A DNA stretch of 64,000 nucleotides from an uncultured Pseudomonadales bacterium (GTDB taxonomy: Bacteria; Pseudomonadota; Gammaproteobacteria; Pseudomonadales; CANNCY01): positions 248,001 through 312,000 of the forward strand of contig CANNCY010000002.1 in the NCBI GenBank assembly GCA_947503335.1, written 5' to 3'. Position numbers and translations under genes: made by a program. The notes beneath the pieces are model-generated. The model was not told the DNA's origin. It worked only from the letters and a program-made list of their open reading frames with translations, and did not search any database. Positions 1 through 9,783 of this stretch are shown piece after piece (within the stretch, counting starts at the first letter, position 1; each line of letters starts with the position of its first letter).

Positions 1-9
1 ATGAATCGG

Positions 10-483
10 TTATAAATGCTCTACCGAGTCAATTTCGTAATCGACCTGACCACCAGGAGTCTGAACCATTACTTCGTCGCCTTCCATCTTGCCGATTAGC
101 GCACGCGCTACAGGTGAAGTAACCGAGATTTTACCCGCCTTTACGTCAGCTTCGTCTTCGCCAACGATCTGGTAAGTAACCTCTTCATCAGTATCAACAT
201 TGATTAGCGTTACAGTAACACCAAAGATCACCTTACCGGTGGCAGTAATCTTAGTTACATCAATTACCTGAGCATGACCCAGCTTAGCTTCGATATCATT
301 GATACGCGCTTCGCATAATCCCTGTTGCTCACGGGCGGCATGGTACTCAGCGTTCTCTTTTAGATCACCGTGTTCGCGCGCTTCAGCGATCGCCTTTGAA
401 ATCAAAGGGCGCTCGGTCTTTAAACGCTCTAATTCTGTACGAAGGCGCTCGGCGCCTTCGATCGTCATAGGTACTTTGTTCAT
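10..483 (-). CDS. greA: Transcription elongation factor GreA
   Basis: GreA enters the secondary channel of stalled, backtracked RNA polymerase and stimulates cleavage of the 3' end of the nascent RNA. The 157-residue length is normal for the family. The N-terminal coiled coil (about residues 10-75) carries the acidic tip with Asp40 and Glu43 in a [12 protein letters not shown] motif, matching the catalytic-metal pair at the tip of GreA. A C-terminal FKBP-like domain follows and ends close to the left edge of the window. The gene is 15 bases downstream of carB on the same strand, so it is probably read from the carA promoter, as in Pseudomonas-like genomes. Identification is secure. Confidence 0.97.
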   Translation of the reverse strand: MNKVPMTIEGAERLRTELERLKTERPLISKAIAEAREHGDLKENAEYHAAREQQGLCEARINDIEAKLGHAQVIDVTKITATGKVIFGVTVTLINVDTDEEVTYQIVGEDEADVKAGKISVTSPVARALIGKMEGDEVMVQTPGGQVDYEIDSVEHL

Positions 484-498
484 CTACTACTCTTATTC

Positions 499-3400
499 TT
501 AGTGCAAATCTTGCAGTCGACGTACACGCAGATCGTTGTTGTGCAACAGTGCGTTACAAACTGCCTCGCCGCCAGCCAAAGTGGTAGTGTAGTACACACG
601 ATGCTGTTCGGCACTTGCACGAATAGTAGTTGAATCTGCAATCGCTTGTCGACCTTCGGTGGTGTTGATAATCATATCAACGCCGCCGTTTTTGATCAGA
701 TCCACGATATGCGGGCGACCTTCTTCTACCTTCTTAACAGTTTCTACTTCAACACCTGCATCTAAACAAGCGCGAGCGGTACCGCCCGTTGCAACAACCT
801 TAAAGCCAAGCTGCTTAAGATCTTTAGCAACCGATACGATGCCTACCTTATCGATGTCACGAACAGATAGTACAACTGTACCTTCAGAAGGAATGCGATC
901 GCTAGCACCTAACTGCGACTTGTAGTACGCCTCAGCAAAGGTATCACCAATACCCATAACCTCGCCCGTCGACTTCATTTCAGGGCCTAAGATCGGGTCA
1001 ACACCTGGGAACTTGTTGAACGGGAATACCGCTTCTTTAACACTGAAGTGGCTAGGTACGATCTCTTTAGTAAAGCCCTGCTCTTCTAAGGTAACGCCCG
1101 CCATACAGCGTGCTGCAACCTTCGCCAAAGACACACCGATACACTTAGATACGAACGGCACAGTACGTGAGGCACGTGGGTTTACTTCGATCACGTAGAT
1201 CTCGCCATCTTGGTATGCCAACTGAACGTTCATCAAGCCAACAACGCCTAGTTCGCGTGCCATCGCCTTAACCTGTTCACGCATCTTATCTTGTACGTGG
1301 GCAGCTAGTCTGTATGGTGGCAATGAACAAGCCGAGTCACCCGAGTGAATACCTGCCTGCTCGATATGCTGCATGATTGCACCGATTACCACATCTTTGC
1401 CGTCTGATACTGCATCGATGTCTACTTCGATCGCTTGGTTCAAGAAGAAATCAAGAAGAACTGGCGCATCGTTAGATACCTGTACCGCTGTACGCATGTA
1501 GGTTAGTAGCTCTTTCTCGTTGTAGACGATTTCCATCGCGCGACCACCTAGTACGTATGATGGGCGAACAACCAATGGGTAGCCAATTTCTTTAGCACGA
1601 GAAACTGCTTCTTCTGAAGAACGTACCGTCGCATTAGGCGGCTGAAGCAGCTTAAGACGCTCGATCATCTTCTGAAACTGCTCACGGTCTTCTGCACGAT
1701 CAATTGCCTCTGGGGTAGTACCGATGATAGGTACACCGGCCGCCTCTAGCGCACGCGCCAGCTTCAATGGCGTCTGACCACCGAACTGAACAATCACACC
1801 CTTAGGCTTTTCTAAGTCAACGATCTCCATAACGTCTTCAAAGGTTACTGGCTCGAAGAATAGACGATCTGAGGTGTCGTAATCGGTCGATACGGTTTCA
1901 GGGTTACAGTTAACCATGATCGTTTCGAAGCCGTCTTCACGCATTGCAAGGGCAGCGTGTACGCAGCAGTAATCAAATTCAATACCCTGACCAATACGGT
2001 TTGGGCCACCACCAAGAACAAGAATCTTGTCTTTGTCGCTTGGGTTCGCTTCGCACTCTTCTTCATAGGTAGAGTACATGTAAGCGGTCGATGTTGAGAA
2101 CTCTGCCGCACAGGTATCAACGCGTTTGTAGACCGGGCGAACACCTTTTTCAGTACGTGACTTGCGCACAGCGCTTTCTGATACGTCTAACAATTGCGCT
2201 AAGCGTGCATCACTGAAGCCTTTACGCTTCAAGCGTAACAGGTCATCAGCATCCATCGCGCTTAGGCTAGTTTCAGCTAGAGCGAGTTCATCTTTAATAA
2301 TGTCTTCGATCTGAACCAAGAACCAACGATCGATGTTCGTTAGATTAAATACTTCTTCAAGGCTCATACCTTCTCTAAAGGCATCACCGATGTACCAGAT
2401 ACGCTCAGCACCCGGAACAGACAGCTCACTGCGTAAACGGCTCTTTAGCTCACCTTCTTCAAGGTCAACCAGCTTAGGATCAAAACCACATGAACCTACC
2501 TCGAGACCGCGCAATGCTTTTTGCATTGACTCCTGGAAGCTACGACCAATCGCCATTACTTCACCCACAGACTTCATCTGGGTCGTTAGACGTGCATCTG
2601 CTTGACCAAATTTTTCGAAGGTAAAGCGAGGAATCTTAGTTACTACATAGTCGATTGAAGGCTCAAACGATGCAGGGGTAGCACCACCGGTAATATCGTT
2701 TTGAAGTTCATCTAGCGTGTAACCTACAGCCAACTTCGCAGCAATCTTAGCAATCGGGAAGCCCGTTGCTTTCGACGCCAACGCTGACGAGCGAGATACA
2801 CGCGGGTTCATCTCGATGATTACTAAGCGACCGTTTTCAGGGTTAACTGCGAACTGTACGTTCGAACCACCGGTTTCTACACCGATCTCACGCAATACTG
2901 CACACGATGCATCACGCATAATCTGATATTCTTTATCCGTTAGCGTTTGCGCAGGCGCTACGGTGATCGAGTCGCCCGTGTGCACACCCATTGGGTCAAA
3001 GTTTTCGATTGAACAGATGATGATGCAGTTGTCGTTTTTGTCGCGAACCACTTCCATCTCGTATTCTTTCCAGCCAATCAAGCTTTCGTCAATCAACAGC
3101 TCGTTGGTAGGAGAAAGATCAAAACCACGTAGACAAATCTCTTCAAACTCTTCGCGGTTATAGGCGATACCGCCGCCTGAACCACCCATGGTGAACGATG
3201 GGCGAATAATTAGCGGAAAGCCGAACTTTTCAAGAATGGTATGGGCTTCGTCCATGTTATGAGCGATACCCGAGTTTGGCGTTTCTAGACCAATCGACTT
3301 CATTGCCACGTCGAAGCGGTTACGGTCTTCTGCCTTATCGATTGCATCAGCATTAGCGCCGATCATCTCTACGTTGAACTTTTCTAGTACACCTTCGCGA

Positions 3401-3708
3401 TCTAGATCTAGCGCGCAGTTAAGAGCTGTCTGACCACCCATAGTTGGTAGTACTGCGTCTGGGCGCTCTTCTTCAATGATCTTAGCAACGGTTTGCCATT
3501 CGATCGGCTCGATGTAGGTTGCATCCGCCATCGCTGGGTCAGTCATGATAGTTGCAGGGTTCGAGTTCACAAGAATTACACGGTAACCCTCTTCACGAAG
3601 CGCCTTACAAGCCTGAGCACCCGAATAGTCAAACTCGCACGCTTGGCCAATCACGATTGGGCCCGCACCAAGAATCAGAATGCTGTTTATGTCGTTACGT
3701 TTTGGCAT
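499..3708 (-). CDS. carB: Carbamoyl-phosphate synthase large subunit
   Basis: CarB makes carbamoyl phosphate from bicarbonate, ammonia supplied by CarA, and two ATP, feeding pyrimidine and arginine synthesis. At 1069 residues it is the usual length. Two homologous ATP-grasp halves are visible: one begins [22 protein letters not shown], the second starts near residue 555 with [14 protein letters not shown]. Both contain glycine-rich ATP-binding loops (FTMGGSGGG and SYVLGGRAM). A C-terminal MGS-like allosteric domain ([20 protein letters not shown]) is the site where UMP and ornithine act in relatives. It starts 14 bases after the carA stop and is followed closely by greA, so carA-carB-greA is a likely operon. 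Confidence 0.98.
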   Translation of the reverse strand: MPKRNDINSILILGAGPIVIGQACEFDYSGAQACKALREEGYRVILVNSNPATIMTDPAMADATYIEPIEWQTVAKIIEEERPDAVLPTMGGQTALNCALDLDREGVLEKFNVEMIGANADAIDKAEDRNRFDVAMKSIGLETPNSGIAHNMDEAHTILEKFGFPLIIRPSFTMGGSGGGIAYNREEFEEICLRGFDLSPTNELLIDESLIGWKEYEMEVVRDKNDNCIIICSIENFDPMGVHTGDSITVAPAQTLTDKEYQIMRDASCAVLREIGVETGGSNVQFAVNPENGRLVIIEMNPRVSRSSALASKATGFPIAKIAAKLAVGYTLDELQNDITGGATPASFEPSIDYVVTKIPRFTFEKFGQADARLTTQMKSVGEVMAIGRSFQESMQKALRGLEVGSCGFDPKLVDLEEGELKSRLRSELSVPGAERIWYIGDAFREGMSLEEVFNLTNIDRWFLVQIEDIIKDELALAETSLSAMDADDLLRLKRKGFSDARLAQLLDVSESAVRKSRTEKGVRPVYKRVDTCAAEFSTSTAYMYSTYEEECEANPSDKDKILVLGGGPNRIGQGIEFDYCCVHAALAMREDGFETIMVNCNPETVSTDYDTSDRLFFEPVTFEDVMEIVDLEKPKGVIVQFGGQTPLKLARALEAAGVPIIGTTPEAIDRAEDREQFQKMIERLKLLQPPNATVRSSEEAVSRAKEIGYPLVVRPSYVLGGRAMEIVYNEKELLTYMRTAVQVSNDAPVLLDFFLNQAIEVDIDAVSDGKDVVIGAIMQHIEQAGIHSGDSACSLPPYRLAAHVQDKMREQVKAMARELGVVGLMNVQLAYQDGEIYVIEVNPRASRTVPFVSKCIGVSLAKVAARCMAGVTLEEQGFTKEIVPSHFSVKEAVFPFNKFPGVDPILGPEMKSTGEVMGIGDTFAEAYYKSQLGASDRIPSEGTVVLSVRDIDKVGIVSVAKDLKQLGFKVVATGGTARACLDAGVEVETVKKVEEGRPHIVDLIKNGGVDMIINTTEGRQAIADSTTIRASAEQHRVYYTTTLAGGEAVCNALLHNNDLRVRRLQDLH

Positions 3709-3722
3709 CTGTAGTGGGCCCC

Positions 3723-4850
3723 TTACTTAGATTCTTTAATTAGTTCGATGAAATGGTCAAATAGCGGCGCTACATCAGTTGGCCCAGGGCTTGCCTCTGG
3801 GTGACCCTGAAAACTGAACGCAGGCTTATCAGTTAGGTGAATACCTTGCAGAGAACCGTCAAACAATGACTTGTGTGTAGCGCGCACATTTGCTGGCAGA
3901 CTGTCTTCATCTACTGCGAAACCGTGGTTCTGTGCCGAGATCATCACAACCTTGCTGTCTAGATCTTGCACAGGGTGGTTACCACCGTGGTGACCAAACT
4001 TCATCTTTAGTGTTTTTGCACCTGATGCCAGTGCCAATAACTGATGGCCTAGGCAGATACCGAAGGTTGGCGTGCCCGTTGCTACGATCTCTTTAATCGC
4101 CGCAATTGCATAATCACAAGGCTCTGGGTCACCTGGGCCGTTCGATAAGAATACGCCGTCAGGATTCATTGCCAACACCTCAGAAGCAGGTGTTTTAGCT
4201 GGTACAACCGTCAGCTTGCAGCCACGGTCTGCTAACATACGTAGAATGTTGCGCTTTACACCGTAGTCATAAGCTACAACATGAAATTTTGCGTCGTCGC
4301 GTTTTTCAACATGACCTTCGCCTAGCTGCCAAGAACCTTCGGTCCACTCGTAGCTGCTAGTGGTGGTCACTTCTTTTGCCAAATCCATACCCTTAAGGCC
4401 TGGGAACGCTTTAGCTAGCTCTAAGGCTTTAGTTTCATCTACTTCGCCGGCGATAATACAGCCGTTTTGTGCACCTTTTTCGCGGAGGATACGAGTTAGG
4501 CGACGAGTGTCGATGTCGGCAATACCCACCACATCGTGGCGAGTTAAGTATTCAGATAACGTCTCTTCAGATCGAAAGTTGCTCGCCAACAGCGGTAAAT
4601 CACGAATAATTAGGCCTTTCGCGTAGATCGAACCAGACTCTTCGTCTTCAGCGTTAACACCTACGTTACCAATATGTGGATAAGTTAGCGTAACCATCTG
4701 CTCTGCATATGAAGGATCTGTAAGGATCTCTTGATAGCCAGTCATAGACGTATTAAACACCACTTCACCTACTGATTGACCAGTAGCCCCAATAGACGTG
4801 CCTTTAAATACACTACCGTCTGCTAATACCAATATGGCTTTTGTTTTCAT
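3723..4850 (-). CDS. carA: Carbamoyl-phosphate synthase small (glutaminase) subunit
   Basis: CarA hydrolyses glutamine and channels ammonia to CarB. The 375-residue protein has the N-terminal CPSase small-subunit domain ([16 protein letters not shown]) and a class I glutamine amidotransferase domain with the nucleophile Cys266 in [13 protein letters not shown] and the His-Glu pair in GHPEASPG near the end. The ATG is preceded by a strong ribosome site (GGAGGG, four bases of spacing region), which supports this start. In Pseudomonas carA usually follows dapB. Here it instead follows a noncoding stretch and the mrcB-lpoP genes, so the operon starts at its own promoter. Confidence 0.98.
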   Translation of the reverse strand: MKTKAILVLADGSVFKGTSIGATGQSVGEVVFNTSMTGYQEILTDPSYAEQMVTLTYPHIGNVGVNAEDEESGSIYAKGLIIRDLPLLASNFRSEETLSEYLTRHDVVGIADIDTRRLTRILREKGAQNGCIIAGEVDETKALELAKAFPGLKGMDLAKEVTTTSSYEWTEGSWQLGEGHVEKRDDAKFHVVAYDYGVKRNILRMLADRGCKLTVVPAKTPASEVLAMNPDGVFLSNGPGDPEPCDYAIAAIKEIVATGTPTFGICLGHQLLALASGAKTLKMKFGHHGGNHPVQDLDSKVVMISAQNHGFAVDEDSLPANVRATHKSLFDGSLQGIHLTDKPAFSFQGHPEASPGPTDVAPLFDHFIELIKESK

Positions 4851-4921
4851 TAACCCTCCGATGCCGCGAATTACCCCTATTTTGGGTAGCCGTAGACCTT
4901 GCTTAACGCAATGCTCTACTC

Positions 4922-4952
4922 ATTTTAGACAGGCAAAAAAAAAGAGGGTCAA
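4922..4952 (-). promoter_or_regulatory. Candidate sigma-70 promoter for carA-carB-greA
   Basis: On the minus strand, TTGACC (4947-4952) and TAAAAT (4922-4927) are separated by 19 bases that include a run of nine T. The predicted start near 4915 gives a leader of about 65 bases before carA. The hexamers are good but the spacer is longer than optimal. The leader contains a short inverted repeat (TACCC/GGGGTA). I see no clear PurR-like or arginine box. Confidence 0.45.
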
Positions 4953-4970
4953 CAATGCAGAAATTTGCTA

Positions 4971-5009
4971 AAAAAAAGCGAGAACAGAAAAAATCTGGTC
5001 TCGCTTTTT
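4971..5009. terminator. Strong bidirectional intrinsic terminator
   Basis: Fifteen-base arms (4973-4987 and 4995-5009) pair with a single mismatch around a seven-base loop. The stem core is GCGAGA/TCTCGC flanked by A and T runs on both sides, so it can end transcription in either direction. On the minus strand it would end the mrcB-lpoP message or a small RNA, isolating the carA promoter just beyond it. Confidence 0.85.
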
Positions 5010-5126
5010 ATCAATTCTGGCAAATCTGTCGAGTGACGTTCACGTTGGCCCCTTAGGCTGTCTGGCTACCCTTAGCGTTTTACACCCTGGAACGGTACGC
5101 TCAACAGGGCCTGCTTAGGTGGTCAG
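4971..5126 (-). ncRNA. Candidate small RNA between lpoP and carA
   Basis: The gap 4851-5199 has no credible reading frame. On the minus strand a promoter-like pair, TTGATA (5157-5162) and TAAAAT (5133-5138), has an 18-base spacer and would start RNA near 5126. The strong terminator at 4973-5009 would end it, giving about 155 nucleotides. The stretch can form several small hairpins (CCCTG/CAGGG around 5086-5110; GTGA-ACG-TCAC near 5032-5042) and carries three CTAAG motifs (inside CCTAAGCAGG, GCTAAGGG and CCTAAGGGG). I compared it by memory with 6S, 4.5S, tmRNA, RNase P and Rsm-type RNAs and saw no signature. It could equally be only the 3' untranslated end of mrcB-lpoP. Confidence 0.4.
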
Positions 5127-5132
5127 GCAAGC

Positions 5133-5162
5133 ATTTTACGCAAGTTCAATGCCTCTTATCAA
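5133..5162 (-). promoter_or_regulatory. Promoter-like hexamers ahead of the candidate small RNA
   Basis: TTGATA at 5157-5162 and TAAAAT at 5133-5138 on the minus strand are each close to the sigma-70 consensus and are 18 bases apart. The pair lies just after the lpoP stop codon, where an internal promoter has no protein gene to serve before the terminator. Confidence 0.4.
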
Positions 5163-5199
5163 CGGCACTTTAACCCCGTACCTGCGGTAGGAATACCCC

Positions 5200-5649
5200 T
5201 TATCGAAGATATTGGGTCAATCGCTGCTCTTGATAACTGCCTGACTCGACGTATCTCAAGCCTTTTCGAGCGATCTGCGCAGCTCTCCCATCCTGGCCTA
5301 GGCCGCTATATGCCTGAGCTAGTACCTCATAAGCTGATGGATTACGCACATTCATAGACAACACACGTTCAGCAAAACTTATCGCTCGGTGGTAATTACC
5401 CCGATCCACCTCTTGCTGAGATATGTCTAACAGTTCTAATTCGGCAGCTGACGAATCTGTTCGCTCTTCTCGAGATATTTCTACTGGCGTACTATCTCGC
5501 TCGGGCGCCGGTGGCAATTGAGGTGCTGTAGGTCTCTCAACATCTGGCTGCTGTGGGCGAGTTTCGGTGGGTACCGACACATTGACCGAACAACCCGATA
5601 CTATGGCTGCAATACTCACAGCAAAGACTGCTCGCTGAACTTGCTTCAT
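5200..5649 (-). CDS. lpoP: TPR lipoprotein, probable PBP1b activator LpoP
   Basis: This is a 149-residue outer-membrane lipoprotein. The signal peptide ends in a lipobox with Cys20 (IVSGC), followed by a proline-rich linker (about 25-60) and a TPR-like helical region (about 70-145, with ISQQEVDRGNYHRAISFAER and YEVLAQAYSGLGQ). The start codon overlaps the mrcB stop by four bases (ATGA), so translation is coupled to the peptidoglycan synthase. Pseudomonads use a TPR lipoprotein, LpoP, to activate PBP1b from the outer membrane, in place of enterobacterial LpoB. The overlap and architecture fit that role here. Function is inferred from family and position rather than from a catalytic motif. Confidence 0.75.
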   Translation of the reverse strand: MKQVQRAVFAVSIAAIVSGCSVNVSVPTETRPQQPDVERPTAPQLPPAPERDSTPVEISREERTDSSAAELELLDISQQEVDRGNYHRAISFAERVLSMNVRNPSAYEVLAQAYSGLGQDGRAAQIARKGLRYVESGSYQEQRLTQYLR

Positions 5650-7982
5650 CTACTTGGATCTCCAAAAATCTCTCTTAACTTACGACGCCACTCTGGCTCA
5701 TGTTGTGAGGTATCACAGCCCGACGCATAAGGCGGTACGTGCCCCCGCCTATCAAAGGGTAGCTCAACAGATGACCGACACCCCGACTTAACCCTCAAGC
5801 CAGTGCGCACATCGACTAAATCTAGACGAACATCATCAGGCTTAAAATGATCTACCGAACGAGTGCTCAGTTGCGACATCAATTTAGACCACAGCCTAAG
5901 TGCGCCAGCACTACCGGTTACCTTGGTTGCTTCATTATTGTCTTTACCTACCCATACTACCGACAACTGATCGCCAGTAAAGCCTGCAAACCATGAGTCT
6001 CGCTGATCATTGGTGGTACCTGTTTTACCCGCTGCCTGAATATGGCGAGGCAACAGAGACTGACTGGCTCGCCCAGTGCCCTCTTCCATTACCGCAATCA
6101 TTGCATGGCGCAGTAAAAAGATAGATTCGGGCGAAATACGCTCTTCTACTTCAATGCCATATCGTTGCAATGGCTCGCCCACCGCATCCGTCACCGACAT
6201 GATAGATCGTATCGGCGTGTAAAAGCCTTCAGATGCGATAGTTTGATAAAACTGAGCCACTTCAAAAGGCGAGCGTTCAATGGTACCTAACACCATTGAT
6301 GGCTCTAGCGGAATCTCACCCTCAAGGCCCAATCGCCTACCCATATAAGCAATTTCATCAGTTCCCAGCTCTAATCCTAAGCGCGCTGTACTTTGGTTAC
6401 GCGACTGAATCAAGCTATCGAACAGTAGAAGATCGCCTAATGACTTACCATCAAAGTTGCGCGGCGACCAAAACTCGCCCTGATCGGTTTCTACCTGTAA
6501 AGGTGTATCCTGAAGTAACGAGGCAAGGGTGTAATCTTGGGCGCGATCTAAAGCGGTAAGATAAACGACAGGCTTAAACAAAGACCCGATTGGTCGATCG
6601 GCATCAAGCGCCCTATTAAACCCAGCAAAATCAGGATTGCGATCTGATACCAATGCATTTAGATGCCCAGAGCTGGGGTCAGTTACCACAGCGGCGGCCT
6701 GCAATCCTTGATCACCATAGCGGCGCTCAATTTCGGCCACACCCGACTTAACCGCTTGCTCTGCTTGATACTGCGCCTCTGGTACAAGCGTTGAGAAGAT
6801 ACGCAAACCTTCAGAGCGAAGGTCTTCGTCTCGATAATCTTTGAGCAGTTGACGACGAACCAACGAAACGAAATGCGGGTACCGATGGCGCTTAACCTTA
6901 ATCTCTCGCTCAACTAATTTAAGGGGCGTCGCCTTAGCATCTTGAGCCTGCGAGTTAGAAATGACGCCATCAGCTAACATGACATCAATCACCACATTGC
7001 GACGCTGCAACGCACGGTCTGGATTACGCCAAGGGTCGTAATAGCTAGGCCCCTTAAGAATGCCCACCATTAGTGCCGCTTCGGCAACAGACAGGCCATT
7101 TAGAGACTTACCAAAGAAATGATACGACCCCATCGCAAAACCGTGAACGGCGTTGTTGCCCGCCTGACCTAGATACACTTCGTTCATGTACGTTTCTAGG
7201 ATATCGTCTTTTGAGTAGTGCAGCTCTACTAACACAGCCATCACTAGCTCGATGGCCTTGCGCACGTAGCGACGCTCGTTACTAAACCAAAAATTCTTAA
7301 CGAGCTGCTGCGTGATCGTGCTACCACCCTGCGTAGCACCACCTGCTTTTACGTTCGCTACAAAAGCTCGCGCAATACCTCGAACACTGAACCCGTGATG
7401 ATCATAAAACCGCTTATCTTCTACAGCCACCAAGCCAGCTGGCAAATAGCTAGGCGCATCAGACAGCTGCATTAATATGCGCTCTTCACGTTCGTCAGCG
7501 TAGAACCCGCCTATCAATTCAGGCTCTAGTCGCACAACTGATTGATCACCACTTAACTTAGTAATCACGCCATTGCGCATTTCAAAACTAACACGTGTAG
7601 GCTGCTCGACACTGTCGGTGAAAGCAAAGCCTCTGGTTGCAACAGACCATTCACCTCGACTAAGTGCAAACTGGCCAGGGCCACTTAAACGCTCGACCGC
7701 CTTATATCCCAATCCAGCCATCGCTCTGCGCAACGCAGCCTCATTTAATGGCGCACCGCGATATAGCTCGACAGGTTTTGCATACACCTGTGCAGGCATC
7801 GCCCATCGCTTTCCATCAAAACGATCGCGTACGATTGAATCGAGCCAAACTAGCGCTGCCCCAACGACTACGAATACAAATATCGATAACTTAAACACTG
7901 TCGCCTTGCTAGGCAGCAGTCGGCGCCAGCCACTAGGCTTAGAAGGTTTCTTTTTGGGCTTTTCAGTTTTCTTTTTTGTCAT
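5646..7982 (-). CDS. mrcB: Bifunctional penicillin-binding protein 1b
   Basis: This class A PBP polymerises and cross-links peptidoglycan at the inner membrane. I use the ATG at 7980-7982 (778 residues) rather than a TTG further upstream, because the protein then begins with the typical short basic cytoplasmic tail (MTKKKTEKPKKK) before a single membrane helix (about 30-50). A UB2H-like region follows, then the GT51 transglycosylase with Glu188 in EDKRFYDHHGF and GGSTITQQLVKN. The transpeptidase has nucleophile Ser467 in SLFK, an SRN motif and KTGTTNDQRD. It overlaps lpoP by four bases and is divergent from the kinase gene at 8062. Confidence 0.95.
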   Translation of the reverse strand: MTKKKTEKPKKKPSKPSGWRRLLPSKATVFKLSIFVFVVVGAALVWLDSIVRDRFDGKRWAMPAQVYAKPVELYRGAPLNEAALRRAMAGLGYKAVERLSGPGQFALSRGEWSVATRGFAFTDSVEQPTRVSFEMRNGVITKLSGDQSVVRLEPELIGGFYADEREERILMQLSDAPSYLPAGLVAVEDKRFYDHHGFSVRGIARAFVANVKAGGATQGGSTITQQLVKNFWFSNERRYVRKAIELVMAVLVELHYSKDDILETYMNEVYLGQAGNNAVHGFAMGSYHFFGKSLNGLSVAEAALMVGILKGPSYYDPWRNPDRALQRRNVVIDVMLADGVISNSQAQDAKATPLKLVEREIKVKRHRYPHFVSLVRRQLLKDYRDEDLRSEGLRIFSTLVPEAQYQAEQAVKSGVAEIERRYGDQGLQAAAVVTDPSSGHLNALVSDRNPDFAGFNRALDADRPIGSLFKPVVYLTALDRAQDYTLASLLQDTPLQVETDQGEFWSPRNFDGKSLGDLLLFDSLIQSRNQSTARLGLELGTDEIAYMGRRLGLEGEIPLEPSMVLGTIERSPFEVAQFYQTIASEGFYTPIRSIMSVTDAVGEPLQRYGIEVEERISPESIFLLRHAMIAVMEEGTGRASQSLLPRHIQAAGKTGTTNDQRDSWFAGFTGDQLSVVWVGKDNNEATKVTGSAGALRLWSKLMSQLSTRSVDHFKPDDVRLDLVDVRTGLRVKSGCRSSVELPFDRRGHVPPYASGCDTSQHEPEWRRKLREIFGDPSR

Positions 7983-8061
7983 CAGAATCGTTTGTCGCAA
8001 GCAATTGGGTATGATTATACTACCCTCATAGTTCAGCAATAGAGGCTGCAGCCAAAATTAC

Positions 8062-9069
8062 ATGAATCGATTTCACATCTACGGGCTTGGTAGCGCACTA
8101 ATCGACACCGAGATTGATGTCACTGACGAAGCCCTCGCCAACTGGCATATCGATAAAGGCCTACTAGCACTTATCGACGCAAATCGTCTATCTATGCTCT
8201 TTGACGCCTTTAAAGACAATTTAGTTTCATCTCGTAAAAAAACTGGCAGCCCAACTTGCAACGCGCTGATAGCCGCTAGCCATTTTGGCGCTACTACCTA
8301 TTTTAGCGGGCGAGTTGCAGACGACGCTGATGGCGAGCTGTTTCTTAATGAGCTTAGCAGCGCCAAGGTACAATACGACCATCAAAAAGAATTTGATGAA
8401 GGCGATACAGGTCATGGGCTTATTTTTATTACCCCAAACGGCGACAGAACCATCAATGTTCACCTAGGCGTGAACGATAGCATTTCACCCGACGACATAG
8501 ATGAAGACGTGTTAACAAATAGCGACTGGATTTATATCGAGGGCTTTTTATGCGCATCTAACAATGGGCTTTTGACAGCGAAAAAAGGGTTAGCTATTGC
8601 AAAGGATAACGATACAAAAATAGCTTTATCGCTTTGCGACCCCGGCGTTGTCGAGAACTATCGCGACCAACTATTAGAATTATTAGAACCCACCGTTGAT
8701 TTAATTTTTTGTAACCAACAAGAAGCCTTGCGCTTTAGCCAAACCGACAACGTTAACGAAGCGATTAGCAATCTAAAAAACTATACAAAGCAGTTGGTGA
8801 TCACTCTAGGTCAAGACGGTGCACTGATCATTAACAGTGAACACGAAATTATTGAAGTACCTAGTTTTAAAGCAGAAGCGATTGACACTCACGGGGCGGG
8901 AGACATGTTTGCAGGTAGTTATCTTTCGGCAATCGCCCAAGGCGCCGACACAATCACCGCCGGCACCATTGCAAGCCGGGCCTCTGCCCAAGTGACAACA
9001 CAGTATGGGCCTCGACTTAAACACAAACAGCATTCAGCGATACTATCAGAGCTTAATATCCGTCTTTAA
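8062..9069 (+). CDS. PfkB-family carbohydrate/nucleoside kinase (adenosine kinase-like)
   Basis: The 335-residue protein belongs to the ribokinase/PfkB superfamily, which phosphorylates sugars or nucleosides with ATP. The C-terminal signature DTHGAGDMFAGSYL holds the catalytic Asp and the anion hole. The N-terminal part (IYGLGSALIDTEIDV, then SPTCNALIAASHFGATTYFSG) matches the adenosine kinase-like subgroup common in Gammaproteobacteria. Substrate cannot be fixed from sequence. It is divergent from mrcB with 79 bases between starts, and its last 17 bases overlap the convergent tyrR-like gene. Confidence 0.85.
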   Translation: MNRFHIYGLGSALIDTEIDVTDEALANWHIDKGLLALIDANRLSMLFDAFKDNLVSSRKKTGSPTCNALIAASHFGATTYFSGRVADDADGELFLNELSSAKVQYDHQKEFDEGDTGHGLIFITPNGDRTINVHLGVNDSISPDDIDEDVLTNSDWIYIEGFLCASNNGLLTAKKGLAIAKDNDTKIALSLCDPGVVENYRDQLLELLEPTVDLIFCNQQEALRFSQTDNVNEAISNLKNYTKQLVITLGQDGALIINSEHEIIEVPSFKAEAIDTHGAGDMFAGSYLSAIAQGADTITAGTIASRASAQVTTQYGPRLKHKQHSAILSELNIRL

Positions 9070-9778
9070 ATGTTAGCCCTAGCTTGTTCATTTTTTTTGC
9101 GACTGCGGTATGAGAAATACCCACGCGCCTAGCGAGGGCACGTGTTGATTTAAATAATGGCAATAGATGTTCAAGATAATGACGTTCAAAAGATTCGCTC
9201 GCCTCAGGCAAAGATAATTGTAACCACTGGTCGAAATCTACAGTGCCTGCCTGCGGTTTCTCGGCAACATCGGTTACCGCTACCCACCACCCCGTTAGCA
9301 CCTCCTGGGTGTGCAAAGGTGTAATTGTGGCTGTCAACGACTCGCCCAACTCGATAAGGCGCGGCTGCTCATTTGTATCTACCCTAAGCTTGGGCACCCA
9401 CTCTGAAATACAGCTGCCGATAGCCCTTTCTGGCAACCCCAACTGCGCCATAGCACTAGAGTTAATCTGCAGCACAACCCCCTTGGGATCAAGACGAAGA
9501 ATAGCCACACCTAGCGTTTCTAGAAGCACCTCTAGTGAGTGCTGACTTACCTCAACAGGCAGCCAATCTACGATACTCACATCATGAACACCCTCTATTC
9601 GTCGCATCTCTGCCATCAATGGCTGCACATCTTCGAAAGGGCGATCAGGTGTTGCGATATACATATAACCTGCAGGATCTACTTCGATGCCCTGCAGGTT
9701 AAGCCCGTAGGCTCTTATAAGCTGTAGCGCATCAACCGCGATCCCTACGCGGTCGTCGCAAACAAACTTAAATTTCAT
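9053..9778 (-). CDS. tyrR: TyrR-family regulator lacking the AAA+ domain
   Basis: TyrR/PhhR controls aromatic amino acid genes. At 241 residues this protein is about half of the usual length (about 513). Residues 1-70 align well with the TyrR ACT domain (CDDRVGIAVDALQLI, LNLQGIEVDP, MAEMRRIEGVHDV). Residues about 78-170 match the PAS domain. The tail (about 195-235) matches the TyrR helix-turn-helix (STRALARRVGISHTAVAKKM). The whole central AAA+ domain, with Walker A and B and sigma-54 contact motifs, is absent: PAS passes through a short linker into the FERHYLEHL helix that precedes the HTH in full-length TyrR. The frame is intact. It starts five bases after phhB, so phhA-phhB-tyrR is a likely operon. 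Confidence 0.88.
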   Translation of the reverse strand: MKFKFVCDDRVGIAVDALQLIRAYGLNLQGIEVDPAGYMYIATPDRPFEDVQPLMAEMRRIEGVHDVSIVDWLPVEVSQHSLEVLLETLGVAILRLDPKGVVLQINSSAMAQLGLPERAIGSCISEWVPKLRVDTNEQPRLIELGESLTATITPLHTQEVLTGWWVAVTDVAEKPQAGTVDFDQWLQLSLPEASESFERHYLEHLLPLFKSTRALARRVGISHTAVAKKMNKLGLTFKDGY

Positions 9779-9783
9779 TGCTA

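Noticed and set aside
4971-5199. Possible 6S, 4.5S or tmRNA gene
   Set aside because: The signature stretches I know for these RNAs are absent on both strands, so it is kept only as an unnamed candidate small RNA.
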